NCBI GenBank assembly: GCA_029465975.1
Contig: CM055739.1
Location: 6,924,012 to 6,988,011, forward strand
Length of the DNA: 64,000 nucleotides
Source: Dallia pectoralis
Taxonomy: Eukaryota; Chordata; Actinopteri; Esociformes; Umbridae
Direction: 5' to 3'
The notes below the pieces were generated by a model. That model saw only the letters and a list, made by a program, of their open reading frames with translations, ran no database searches and was not told the origin of the DNA. The translations under genes and the position numbers were made by a program. Below are positions 23,881-36,062 of the stretch, piece after piece. The stretch's first letter is position 1. Each line of letters begins with the position of its first letter.

Positions 23881-26029
23881 ATGTGGAACTAGTCCTTATT
23901 TATGACACAGACAGCTCTACGCCCCCCTAATTCCCTTTCTAATTAGCGCTCAACGCTAAACTACAGTGTGACAGGTGAATGCTCTCACAGAAGTGAGCCC
24001 AACAGAACCAGAGCATGAGGCCTGCTCCCCCCCCAAAAAAAAAATAATACCCCAGAAACTCCTTGACACCACAACGGGTTCCCCAGAACTGCCACTTTGA
24101 CAAGGACATCCCATCTGTACAGCCAGCTCCACCCACCTGTCAAACCCTGTCACAAATGTCCCATGCACAATGTCCCACATCACAAACACTGTATTCTCCA
24201 CAGTCTCATGTAGTTCAGTTGGCATGGAAAAATCAAAGGCAACTTTAAGTCACTGTGAATGAAACATCTGCGAAACAATGCAATGACATTGAATAACTTA
24301 ACAACGTATCAGCCCCCAAAAAAGAAATGTGTACATCATTCCCTTCAGCAAAGTACACCGTGATAACCGCCCTACGAAAGTGATAGCAGAAGAAGTGGCC
24401 CAAAACACGACAGGAGTGACAAACCCGCTATAATTTCACTCAACCACATAACAGGGCATATTATCTGAGGAGAGTCAACCGATATTCTGACGCCTTGAGT
24501 GTTTCCATTGCATTTTCCACTCCTGAAGAGAACATCAGAAATCCAGCAACGGCTCGGTTAGACACAAGTCTATCACGCAGGATGACAGCATGAGTAATTG
24601 TTAGGGAAAGACAGGAGATGCACTTTTTTCGCTTTCTCTCTCACCGTGCCCCGGAACAGATAGAGAACTCGTCTCCCTCCCTCCCTCGGCGTGTTGAAGG
24701 ATGGCTGAATTCGGTGTCCGACTGTAGGCTTGTTATGCCTGCTGGGTAAATACACGGCACGCTCCGATGACTGCCCATAGGGACTCATTTACCACTGCGC
24801 CGTTTACAGACACAACTCCCCCGGATCACAAACGCCCAGCCCACCGACGCACTAAACGGCGGAGCTCGGGAGACGCGCGGCGGTGCCATCTGTGTTCGGT
24901 TCCGCAAGCCTGGAGCCGGGTAGACGTGGCTCGGAATCGCGGATAGATCCGCGGATTGATTGATTATGATTTATAAGTTCATCGGCGACTGTCTCTACCG
25001 ACGCCCGGCAGCTCATTTGTTTCCATTAGAGGGGAGTCAGGATGTTGGTGTTTTAAGTGTTTCTAAGTGTTTAGTCCTTTGCTTTGACACTGCAACCCCC
25101 CCCCTCTGGAGCAAGGCACACGCAGATTAAACGATGACTATAGTACGTCAATGTCCAGTATTTGACAGTAAAACAACATGCATGCATATTCAATAATACA
25201 TATTCTTGTCATGGGTGAATGCTTGGTGGATGTGCACTTTCGGTCAAAACACATGTGAATCGTGTAAGTACTTAAAGTGCGGTGTTACAACCATCATGCA
25301 CTGGGGCAGAAGTTTTAGAATGGTAGTTTGCTACAACCAGTCACTGGTTTATCTGACTGTCCAGCCCGATAATATTGGAAACTAAAGGTGTATAAGATCC
25401 ATCAAGGAGCACGTGTTGATAATGTCAGACAGACTGCTGGTACTGTCCAGATATCTGACCTTTTACTTAATCTACCCAGACACATCTTTAATTGTCAGTG
25501 TGAACTTTATCTGAAATAGATTCATTGTTTTTTTCCTCTCTGTTAAAGCCATACATACCTTTATGCTGGTGAGGTACAGTGATATTTCATATTTCATTCT
25601 GTTTCTTTTTCACTGGTAGCGGCGTCCATATTTTGCGTTCTGACGTTGTCTTCGACAAAAAAACCTGTCAGAGAGCAATGGACAATATTTTGTTTTTTCT
25701 CTAATGAACGACATTTCAGTGCTGAAACTGTGCTGGAGTAGTTTTTGTTGATTAATGGAAATGAGTTGAATGTGTTTGTTATAGAAGAGCTGCTGCATTC
25801 CTTATTTAGCATCAACCCACATAAGAAATTATCATTATAACAGGGAATTATTCATTTTGATAGTATTCACCAAGGTGGAAACCTCTGAAGTGAGATTACC
25901 GCACACACTCACACACACACACACTTCATACACGCCTGCACAGGTCGAACACATGTCTATTCACACGGTCGTCAATGAACAAAGGAAGCCTGAAGGAATA
26001 AACTGTACAATCTGTATCTGTATCTGAAT

Positions 26030-26196
26030 CAATAACCAGAATGGCTCTAAATGATTTACACTTTTATCATGCCAGTTTTTTCCATTCTGCAGATCATCGT
26101 TAGTAAATACAATTTCATACTGGCCCCTCGTGGGAATTGAACCCATAACCATGGCTTCGCAAGAGCAAGCTGTACCAACTCAGCTTAACAGGCCCG
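26030..26196 (-). mobile_element. tRNA-derived SINE relic
   Basis: On the minus strand, 26196-26121 reads as a 75-nt tRNA-like head with a box-B match GGTTCAATTCC, an A-box-like AAGCTGAGTTGG and a CTTGCGA anticodon loop (TGC, alanine type), followed directly by GAGGGGCCAGTATGAAA, the junction I know from salmonid-type SINEs. The acceptor stem has mismatches and the body beyond about 26100 is diverged, so this is a SINE and not a working tRNA gene. Confidence 0.65.
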
Positions 26197-28385
26197 TTTA
26201 AGACCGGTGCGAGACCCAAAGCATTAAGCAATTTGACCAAATAATTGAACAACGTCAACGAAATGGTTGCGAGTTTAATCTTCAAAGACTAGAGTAAACG
26301 TGTTTTATTGTTGGACATGTCTTCCTCAGAGAATAATACAATGTAACACAACATAACTTCTGTGAGAGTTTCAACAACTAGCCACCATTAAACCTGGTGT
26401 ACTATGTGTTCTCTACTGTGGCTGTTCATTAAACATGAACCCGACCCGAAACCCGAACATTTTTCGGGACCCGTCGGGCTCGGGTCGGGTAGCAGACCTC
26501 TAGCACTTTCCTGAGAGGATTTTATTTCAGATTTTCGCCACGTTTTCAACAATGCTCATAATATGATTTTTTCATTGTTATTTCCCCTGAATTTCTTAAT
26601 GTGTGTATGTGTGTGTATATGTATAAATATTTAAACAATATTTCACTCAATGAATAAAATGAAAAGAGCTTTAAATTCCTGTACAGTTGGTTTTTAGAAG
26701 TGCTTGGAAAATGCGAAGTGAATATTAAAAATGCAGTATAAAGGACAAAGGTGATGAACGCGTTTTACTATAGATATATGACAGTTAAAAATGTAACCAT
26801 ATTTGACCATACTTCTATTTTCATGCTATAATTGGATCTTACATGAGCAGCATGACATGTTTACCTTCAAACTTCTCCTCTCTTGCTCGTTTGCATTTGC
26901 AGAATAAGAACCCATCCGCCGAGTTTCAATAAGCTGGCAAAATAAATGCATCCCAAACAGTTCAGTACGCCACTGTTGGTTTTCTGACAAGACAAACTTG
27001 TCAGAACAAGTTGCTTGATTATATCTGACCACAGGAGTCCATTGAAAGTAACAGGTCCGAACGAACAATGCAATGTATTTGTTGCTGTTTTTGAAAATAT
27101 TCAGATTGACTCTGTTACAAATGGTTCTCGTTAAACTATTCTTCAGAGACATTGTGAAATTAAGATCTTCCTACGTGACAAGTAATTGAATCCATGACTA
27201 AAGTAAAAAAATCACATGCTATAATAGCCTCCACTGTTCCAGTACTACAGAAAACCATTCAGTGATAACATTTATTTCAGTAATGAAATCTAGTGTAACT
27301 TATTTTAGGGCAGCTTCTTGTCACGGAATTATGTATATATCCACGACAACGCGTGACTGTTGTCAATTTAATGCTCTTTTGTAATTTCAGAAACAAAGTC
27401 TTCCATCGTTTCGCAGGTAGCCGACATAACGTGAAGGGGAGACTGAATCAATAAGCGGAACCGGCGAATCAGTGGGAACCTCTTTAGACCTGTTGCCCGG
27501 GTTTAGGAGGTAATCATGTGTGAGGGATTAATGAGACATGGCCTGTGGTGAAAATGGTTCCCTGCTAAATGAACCTAGCCCGATCAGTTGCGGTCCTAAG
27601 AAGGGCACTTCGAAGTGAACAGGACGCCTTTCGGGGCTTATCTGCGGACGGAGAAATCACACCGACGATCTGGACGAGAGCAAGGAAGTAGCTCATTATT
27701 ATTCATGGCGAGACGATGACCTTTCCTCTGACTGCAAGCTAAAACATGTTGTATTGTTAAATCACAAGTGGGTCTTCGTTATTCACAAGTCCTTGAATGC
27801 AGATAAAACCCTAGACAATTCTCCGGATTTCAGGATTAAACTTGAGAACACTCAGCGCGTGTGATATGGGATGCTTATACAGGTATACCGTGCTACCTGA
27901 GATATCTACGTTTCTACAGCGTTCTGATTGGATTTCGGGAACGCCGCGGTTGCATCCCGATCTTTCCTTCAGAGAACTGGTGGCGCTCAGGAGTAAAGAC
28001 TCTTTGGTTGGTAACTGTTCGGCGACGCCTTCTGCAACGGGGAACACGATGTACCAGTGGAAGAACTGGGCCAGATCTCACGGGACCACTAAACTACCAG
28101 GTGTAAACAATTTGTTTGGATATGCCTGTGTAAAAACACACTAGGGTATGGTTACCTGAGCTCACCCAGACCTCACACCTCAAGCAGTCAAGCTGCAGCA
28201 GATCTTCTGACTGATCTCAACCCTAACCCCTAAAAGATGGTTGGTGCCTCTGCCTGTCTGGGAGCAGCAGGTTCCCACACAGAGCAAGCAGTCGTCATTT
28301 ACAATAAGAAGGTACAGACACTTAACAATTTGCACCCACACATCAGCAGTGATAATATAAGCAGACACTTATTTTGACAGACAGC

Positions 28386-28422
<37 letters not shown>

Positions 28423-30740
28423 ATTGAGTGTGTGTTTGTGTATGTATGAGTGTGTAGGTGGGATTGAGTGTGTTTAGAAACCACCGTCAGAACTAAGCCT
28501 ATATTTAACAAACCCTTGTGGTGATGCTGTAATACATCAAGAAATAACGCAAGAAATATGCTCTGTTCTATTTGTGTGTGTATGTGTGTGTGTGCGTGTG
28601 AGAATGTGTGCATAATATATCTATCTACATGTTTGGCTTGTTCATGTTTTGGCTGTATGTGTTTTGGCAGTATTTGTTTTGGCTTAAGGAGCTCTGGCAA
28701 ATGAAGTGTTGATTATATAAGTCACACTAAGCACCTCTAAATCAATTAACACATACTCCAAACTGTTAATTAGTCTGTTTTAGTGATGCTCTCTCTTTTA
28801 CTCTGTTTCCTGTTCTAACTAATATGATTGTGGTAATGTATTGATGGGAGTGATAGCTTGTAGTCATCTTGAAAAGCCTGGCAAGGACATCCAAGAGCAA
28901 ATGGCAGAAGACATTGTCTCTATCAGCAAGAAAGTGTTGGTTCAGATCGTATTTGTTGCGTTTTGTCTCCAGTTCTCTTTTTTTTCAAGGAACATTATTA
29001 CGTCATTTTGAAGAGCCAAAACATTATGCCTAATAAATCTGTGGTAAATCTGCCATGGATCGGACTTGGTTGTTTGGTCCAGCACATCCTACAGATGCTC
29101 AATCTTCATCATCACCATCTAATCTACCCAGGCATTGACATGTGTTAGGAGATCTCCTCTTCATCTGTCAGTGGATTTGCGCTGTTTGTTGGTGTTCTTT
29201 TTAACATATTATCTTCTGAATTACCTGCGTTACAATAAAGTTGGTGGTTGTCTGTGTCCAAGGAGGAAATATTCTCCTCAGCTTTGAATTATAGAGAAAG
29301 CGAACAGCATTTACATTCAAGAAAAAATACTGGCAATTGTGTGTGTGGCATTGAACGCACACCCCGTCGATCACTGTGTGAAAGAGAATTATCAAAAGAT
29401 TTGGACAAAAAAAATATGATTGCTGGGATGAATGTTGATGAATGTAGTTATTACGATTATATAATACTTTGCTATGCTTTGAAGTTCATGGCACCTTTTC
29501 AGATGTTCTACCATAACGTTCTACTAAGATCTTCTGAAACAATTAAGGCAAACAATATCATTGACAGCAGCTCCGATTTTGAGTAAAAAATTGTTATGCT
29601 ATGCTTTTGACCGACCTATAAACATGAAGACGTTATCTGTAAGTCACTCTTCATAACAGAATCCATGTCTAACAGGAAATGACAAAAATGCACGTGCGTT
29701 TATATCACTTTATAACCTGTCATGTTCACTTTTCACTTTGCCAATCGGCGGAATCTCTGTGGAGCGGTCTCGGGGTTCCTCTGAGCTCCAGAACCGGAAT
29801 CGTGGTTGTGGAGCTGTGAAGCCGGTAGAGGAATTCCGGATGTCATGTCTTGATCCATGCTGACGGATTCCCTTCACACTGGGTGCCTCTCGTTGCTCGT
29901 GAGTTGCAGTGGATCTCATGTGAAAAGACTTCTGGTCTCTGAGCGGCTCAAGGACGTCGGATTGAGTTACACAACGTTTATTCTGCTCCTCCGCGGATTT
30001 GCCGGCGAGAAACAGGCACTGCGCTGAAGAACCTCTGGGCGTTGTGTTGTGCTATGACTGCTTATACTTAACACTGCTTAGAGTGTCAGAGAAATGAACG
30101 TTGCCCTCAGAAAATCAAGAGAGACTGAAATTCCGTAATTACACACGCGTCTACGTTATTGTATAATTACACGCTACGGTGCAAATACTGCAGCAGCCTA
30201 TCATTTCTCTTTGCGGCGCCGCGAAAAAGTGTTTGACTAACGAACGGGTCGGACGATGTACCGTCAAGGACAATAGGGAATAAATCACAACACGAGATGC
30301 GGTGAGACGAAGTGTCACCAGACGGGCCGATATCGCAGAGAAAGAAGACACAGCGTCACCCGTATATCGTAAATGTCCCGGCATTGTCATTTATGTACAT
30401 CGGACACACCAGAGGCTCAACTAGCAAGAAGCGGAAAGATGAATAAACACTTTGCATTTAGTCACATTTTGATGGTTCTGTTTGGAGTCAACGCCGCGGA
30501 CTGATTTGTGTTCTACACGCGCCGCTATGTAAATCCAAGCACTTCCAATTCCTGTTGGGTCGGCACTTTTCGGTCCCCGGTAATACCTGCGGGGAAAGCG
30601 ACGTCTCTCTCGCCGCCTCGCGCCACGCCGCTGCCATTTATCTCCTAATGCATAATACAGTAGCCCGGTGTACATTAAACACGTAGCCCAGAGTGGCGAA
30701 CCGAAAATCAATGCAATCTTCCCCCGCTGTCACTAGCGCC
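26197..30740. other. gene-free stretch
   Basis: No gene recognised. TG runs occur at 28389-28430 and 28575-28600. A GC-rich imperfect hairpin built from CCCGACCCGAAACCCG and CGGGCTCGGGTCGGG lies at about 26440-26500. From about 29950 the sequence becomes richer in CpG up to the LTR at 30741. The frame at 29248-29586 plus (112 codons) has ordinary composition but nothing I recognise. Confidence 0.5.
30737..30740. repeat. target-site duplication (left)
   Basis: CGCC immediately before the left LTR, matched by CGCC at 36768-36771 after the right LTR. A 4-bp duplication is what gammaretrovirus-type integrases make. Confidence 0.7.
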
Positions 30741-31445
30741 TGTCGTGGAAATTTTAGACTTTAATCGCTGAATTTGAACTTAAAGTAAGACGCACGAGAG
30801 TATGTTACAGTTGACAATTTTAACTTGTTTAATTGCAAGTAAGAAACCATTTCTCAAATACAGGTTTAAGCTTTTGCATTGATCAGATCAATCCCTATAG
30901 CAAGCTTGAAGAATGGGTTTGAGGAAAGTCTTCATCAGACAACAGGACAATAACCTGTGCTGGATCAGACTGACCTAATGATTACAACTTCTGCATGGTA
31001 TTTAAAGGAATGAAGTTACGCACACTCATTGACACACCAACCTAAACAGAGAAAATGGAGAACAGATGAGGTCCTTAGAAGATCTCACCAAATATAGGAT
31101 AATATTCATGACATATGGAGCTGTCATGAAAACCCGAGGGTCACTCCCCAGTCAAGTCGAGAGAGGCCTAATGCATATCCATTTATGGTGAGACACATTT
31201 AAACCCATACAGTTGCTTTGACAGTCCATCCCAGATAAGGTAAACAGGACATCTATTTCTAGCATTGGGCCCCTCTAACAATGTAAAGACACATTCCGGC
31301 TTGTCCTCCGACGGGGAACCAGATTCCGTTTTTCAGAGTCTCGTGCTTTCCGTTCTTAACCTTTCTCTGTGCCTTTTGGCCTAAACAACATCTATGAGAC
31401 TTACATGTAACTTAACTTCTTGAATGATCATAAAATTCCATAACA
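30741..31445 (-). repeat. 3' LTR of the provirus
   Basis: 705 bp. Plus-strand ends TGTCGTGG and CCATAACA. I compared it by eye with 36063-36767 and found no difference. ATTAAA on the minus strand at 30760-30765 may serve as a poly(A) signal. A TATA-like TTTAAATA (minus) lies near 31010. Confidence 0.95.
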
Positions 31446-31460
31446 ATCTGCCCTTTTTAA
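31446..31460 (-). other. putative polypurine tract
   Basis: On the minus strand AAAAAGGGCAGAT abuts the 3' LTR. It is purine-rich and in the right place for plus-strand priming, though shorter and less pure than in typical retroviruses. Confidence 0.5.
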
Positions 31461-33799
31461 CATTATAAACCCTTAATCATGTTAAACAATTTAAACAATG
31501 TTTTTAGAGTGTCAACTCTAAATTTTAGTTCAGTCAAACTTAATAATTACTCATAACCAATCAGGAATATATGGATTCACCACTGTCTTATTTCTGAAAC
31601 TGTAACCTGTTAAGAAAAATACTTTTACCAAACATAGTACACAATCAATTGAAATAATTCAATGTCAGTACAGTACTTAGCAATATTCAACAGTGTCATT
31701 TTCATATTCTGGATTTCTAGTCCTCCATCTAGTGTGTGAGGAACTAATCATTAAACATATTAGAAAAAACATCAGTAAATATGTTGGCACTCTTTGATCA
31801 TCAGAAATGAGGATTTCAATCATGGTGTGAGTGTATAAATGTTCCTTTTCCATCTTCTCAGCCCTGGTAGGCTTTTTTTCAACACCTTTAATGTGTGTCC
31901 AAACAGTGGCCATTCTTTTAATCGTCCAGAGATGCAATATGTGTGTGTTCAATGTTCTTGTTTTTCCTTTGTACAACTCAAACCTACGTTCAATATGATT
32001 TCTGAAATCAGCAACATGTTCACCTTTTTCTCTTTACAGTCCATGACTTCCTTGGAAAGTGTATAATAACATTCACACAATTTGTAATTGCCTCCTTTGT
32101 GGTCTGGATGACACGTTTTTCCTTGGTTCTGGTTTGACCTTTTCTGTGGTCTGTACCTAAAGTCATTCAGTTAGCTTCTGATATGTGTGTGTGCGTGTGC
32201 GTGGGGGGGTAGGGCTCAGATGCTCTGCTCCAGTTGTTCATGGTCCAACCTGTTGATTTTTAATGCGACACAACCTGCAAACAGTTATTGCATTCCATGT
32301 GTCAGTTAACATCTTTAACAATAGAATGACATTGTGTTTACTGTTCAGATTTAATTTTGCTAAGCCAAATACATTTGTAATAGCTATTCTCCTCAATCAT
32401 TCAAATGTTTAGACATGTTATCCAACTATACACTTCAATTGCCTGAAATCCAAATTTAACAAATGCTATATTCTTGAATATATTTATTACGTCACATCCC
32501 CTCTTGGTTTCTCCTTAAGTTCATCAACAATGGAGAAAACAAACTACTGTCATAGACAAACTTGTTAAATTTATCTAAGATAAAACACATGACTAAAATA
32601 TGGTTTATGACCAGCCATCTGTTAGCTCTGGGCTGAGCCACCTCACAATCACACAGTAAACCAGCCCCCCCCTTCTAAACAAGCAACTTGGGTGTGCCCC
32701 CTCTTTTTGAGCCAGAGAAGCAACCCAGGGAGGGTCAGAGAAAAGTTCATAAACACCCCTAAATTAACAGAAACCATCTCTAGACAGGGAGATAAAGAGT
32801 TACAATTAACTTTCTGCCCTTTTAACAATCAAGAACTCAGAATGTCTTAAACATGTTACTCAAAATAGCCAAAAGCCAATAATAAAAAATAAAAGGGTGT
32901 ATCAGAAATACACTTAACCCACGTGGTCATTCATTATATCATCATGCCAACATTTATAGGAACAAATCCAAATGTCCTTATTCAACTTCACAAAACGAAT
33001 AACCATAGCATATAACTAGAATATAATCTCCCTATAACCTAGAATGTAGTCCTCCTACAAAACAAACAAAATGGTACATATAGTATTCCAGGTAAAACAT
33101 GCAGAGTTATTATCGGAAATACTCTTAATTATGTCATTAGCGCAAATGTTACATAATGCCTAAGAAAAACAATACAATAAAATAGGAATTCCTCGTGCAC
33201 AGGAAAACCTGAAAATAAATGTGTCGACAAAACTTTGGCCTGGGACCCCTGTCCCAACTTCATGAAGCTTTACCACAGATCATGCATGAATCACACCTAG
33301 GGTATTTTAATATGATATCTGCGTACGCGTACGTACGAACCCTGGACAGCGAAAAATAAGACCTCTCACTAACAATGAGCTGATTTCTACTGAGAATTCA
33401 ACCTGACAATAGCTATATATGCAGTCCCCTAGTTGTAACCGGTAAACTATGGACAATGAGATATCAACCATCATGGGTCCAGTCACGCTCCCCGAGCTGC
33501 ACGGACCTGACAAACCCCGTTTATCAGGCGATACGCAATGTACGCTACACTACGCTAAACACCTAACTTTAAGCGTAAGCATAGTGCCGAGACACCCGTA
33601 CTCCTCCCCAGTGGAACGAAAATCTCACACAACCATACGTCTGCATATCAACTCAAAACTCAGAATAAGCAAGTCTTCACTAAACATCCGAACAAAATTA
33701 CTTTAACTGTAAATACTATCATAATTGATTAATTACAGGAATCACATAATGGTTTGATCTCACCGGGTTGATGTTTTTCCTGCCCGTCCCCTCTGACCG
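31446..33799 (-). other. provirus interior without recognisable gene
   Basis: The place where protease, polymerase and envelope genes would be expected in a complete provirus. At 2.35 kb it is too short for them. The longest minus-strand frame is 99 codons (31976-31677), with a hydrophobic stretch (YLLMFFLICLMI) but no motif I can name. I see no DTG, YXDD or integrase zinc motif in the translated frames. It includes a TG/GGGG run near 32187-32210. It could be a heavily deleted pol/env remnant or captured foreign sequence. Confidence 0.6.
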
Positions 33800-35410
33800 T
33801 CAGTACCCCTGTCTGTGGCAGCCATGGGTCCTGTGACGCTCCAGTTGGTCGTCTGCTGTTGTGCCATCACCATCTCCTATACTGTCTCTGTTCCCATGGT
33901 AATAGTCTCTAGTGTCCGGCACAGTGCAGTCACGAGCCCAGTGTCCAAATGCACCACAGTTGAAACAGCTATCAGAGTTGGGACTTTGGCTGGAGTTATC
34001 ACCCTGGTGTCTGTAGGTATCACCCCTCTGGTGTCTGTAGTTAACATCACCCTGGTGTCTGTATTGTCCTCTCCTGCTTGCTCTCCGTCTCCGTCTCCGT
34101 CCTGAGTAGCCTCTGCTGTAGAACTCCAGTTGGGCCATCTGAATTTGCGTTTCACGCTCCCGTCTTTCTTCGGTCTGTTTGTACAGCTGGTCCTCGTAGA
34201 CTCTTTCAGCGTGCTTAAAATACGGCCAGACGGTTTCCCCGCGACCCTCATCCAGGTCTACACAGTGGTTTTGAATGTGCTTCCTAATGTCTGGTAGAAG
34301 GCCTGCAACTAACCTCATTTTACACTGTTGCTCCCAGGCCGACTCTTCATCACCGTCCGGTCTCTTTCCCATTCCGCTGTGTAATTCAAAAGCTTTTTCG
34401 AGTCTATTCCTGTAGTCTGAAACTTTCTCGCCCAGTGTCTGTTTACAATCAGAGATCTTTTCCCAGTTCATTCGCTTAGGAAAAGCAGCGATAAGTCCAG
34501 TGCTCAGCTGTTCCACAGCACTCCGGTAGTTAGAGTGCGCATCCCAATTGAACATAATGTTTCTCTCGCTAGGCCAGTTTCTTTTCACTCTCCCCCATTT
34601 TAGTTGCAAGGCCTTCATCAAAATTGTTTCAATCTCCACAGAGGTCGGTCTATATTGATTCACGATCTGTAGAAACACACGGACAAATTCCTCTCCACCT
34701 TCTGTTTCTGGGTCAGGTAGTGTAGAAGCCACGTCTCTCAGGTCGGCGGGTGACCACGGTCTGTAGACTAGTATAGTCGCTGGGTTATCCGTGTCTCCTC
34801 CACCAGCTGGGTTGGCTACCTCCACCATAGGGAATTGCCCGGCATCAATGCTGTGTTGTTCTCTGGGACAGGCCGCAGTGGTACTCTGGGTCCTCTCAGC
34901 GGCGTGTGAAACTCCGTGGAGGCCGAATACGGATGGGTAGAGTCCTCCTCCGCGAATGTTTTCCATCAGGTCCGATGCTGTTGGCATAGTTGGTACCGCT
35001 GGGGCTGTTGTGGTAACGCCGCGATAGGATGGGGGTCGGTCAGCAGGAGGACAGGCAGCATCAACCTGGTTGGGACAAGCTAGAACACACCGATTAACAA
35101 GCCCCGTGCTACACCGCTTAGCCCGTATATCAGTCTGCTCTCTCCACTTATTATATGCCTTCCAATCAACTTTCTGCCGATTACCCCGTGAAACCTTAAT
35201 TTTACCCTGTTCAAAATCCTCCAACTTGTCTTTCAACAACAGTATCTGTCTCTGACTAAAACTGCCATGAGCAGGAAATCCCAATAACTCCCACAGGTCT
35301 AATTGTTCGCATGTCCAGTCTCCGTATTTATCTGTCATTATTTTAGCCGGTCCAACAACGTAACGTTCAGTATCCACCGAAGGTTTACCAATACACATGT
35401 AATTACCCAT
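33800..35410 (-). CDS. retroviral Gag polyprotein (intact)
   Basis: A 536-codon open frame, ATG at 35410-35408, stop TGA at 33802-33800. Gag builds the virion shell at the plasma membrane. Visible in order: MGNY at the N-terminus (glycine 2 could be myristoylated, as in retroviral matrix); a matrix-like region rich in W, K and R (about 30-95); PPSY at 126-129, a late-domain motif of the type that recruits NEDD4-family ligases; a capsid region (about 215-410) opening near VYRPWSPADLRD, as in gammaretroviral p30; an arginine block (GRRRRRRASRR, about 430) and three YRHQ repeats; one CCHC zinc knuckle CFNCGAFGHWARDC (482-495); and an acidic tail. There are no frameshifts or internal stops. I rate Gag identity as high and the exact genus as open. 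Confidence 0.9.
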   Translation of the reverse strand: MGNYMCIGKPSVDTERYVVGPAKIMTDKYGDWTCEQLDLWELLGFPAHGSFSQRQILLLKDKLEDFEQGKIKVSRGNRQKVDWKAYNKWREQTDIRAKRCSTGLVNRCVLACPNQVDAACPPADRPPSYRGVTTTAPAVPTMPTASDLMENIRGGGLYPSVFGLHGVSHAAERTQSTTAACPREQHSIDAGQFPMVEVANPAGGGDTDNPATILVYRPWSPADLRDVASTLPDPETEGGEEFVRVFLQIVNQYRPTSVEIETILMKALQLKWGRVKRNWPSERNIMFNWDAHSNYRSAVEQLSTGLIAAFPKRMNWEKISDCKQTLGEKVSDYRNRLEKAFELHSGMGKRPDGDEESAWEQQCKMRLVAGLLPDIRKHIQNHCVDLDEGRGETVWPYFKHAERVYEDQLYKQTEERRERETQIQMAQLEFYSRGYSGRRRRRRASRRGQYRHQGDVNYRHQRGDTYRHQGDNSSQSPNSDSCFNCGAFGHWARDCTVPDTRDYYHGNRDSIGDGDGTTADDQLERHRTHGCHRQGY

Positions 35411-36041
35411 GTTGTTATCGATATTTAAGACGCAAATCTAATTTTAGCATATAATGAAGTGTCCTATATGTGTTAATGAACTCGTCAGTTCTTTTAAGTG
35501 AGATATCCTGAATAACCGATCTGTCTCACCGCACCCAGATAACCTATATTGAACAGCATTTTATTCCTACTCCTATATTGAACAGCATTTTATTCCTACT
35601 GTATACAGGTATTAACACTTCATACAGGTAAATATTGCTCCAGTCTGGCGCTCTCCACTCACCCATTTGTTGAGGAGGATTGGAGCTGCAGAAATTAATA
35701 ATTCCTGACGTGCACGTTTTACCAGACCAAAATCAACAAATACCCGATTAGAAGTACTGTTTTCCATTTTTAAGCCAAGTTTAAAATCTTACAATAACCT
35801 TACGAATTAAGTCAAAATTAACGAGCCTATTTTGTTAATTTATCAAAACCGTTGTCAAACTGTCGTCCAACATTGTCCCAATTCAGCATTTTTAGGTCCT
35901 TGAGTTTCAAAATTCTGTATAGAATCACATATCTCCAAAGACAGTCCTGGCCTGTTATTTTTTCAAAAAATTTTTAAAAATTATATCGCTCTTTAGGATA
36001 TGTAGCCTGTTTTGGAAAAAATACGGATTACTTTGTTAAGA
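35411..36041 (-). other. provirus 5' leader
   Basis: About 630 nt between primer site and gag start, the expected place for a packaging signal. It contains a perfect 29-bp tandem duplication at 35543-35600 (unit starting CCTATATTGAAC). No frame of note. Confidence 0.6.
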
Positions 36042-36060
36042 ATCTCGGACGATGCCCCCA
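36042..36060 (-). promoter_or_regulatory. primer-binding site, tRNA-Pro-like
   Basis: Minus strand TGGGGGCATCGTCCGAGAT, two bases (CT) inside the 5' LTR. The classical proline-tRNA site is TGGGGGCTCGTCCGGGAT. This copy differs by one inserted A and one G-to-A change. Layout (LTR ending CA, two bases, TGGGGGC) is that of murine-leukaemia-type viruses. Confidence 0.8.
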
Positions 36061-36062
36061 AG

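Larger units (their letters stand above)
21495..25995. other. gene-free stretch with simple repeats
   Basis: No gene recognised. Includes a C-run near 21680, GA-rich sequence at 22018-22082, CA runs at 22713-22740 and 22772-22790, and a CA run near 25905-25924. A small minisatellite and a possible Tc1 end in this stretch are listed separately. Confidence 0.5.

Noticed and set aside
26121..26196. A tRNA-Ala gene
   Set aside because: Acceptor and anticodon stems carry mismatches and the sequence runs straight into a SINE body.
31677..31976. 99-codon frame as an envelope transmembrane remnant
   Set aside because: It has a hydrophobic stretch, but no CX6CC-like or immunosuppressive-type motif and no flanking env context.
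33815..34105. Plus-strand 96-codon frame within the provirus
   Set aside because: Complement of the gag arginine and YRHQ-repeat region.
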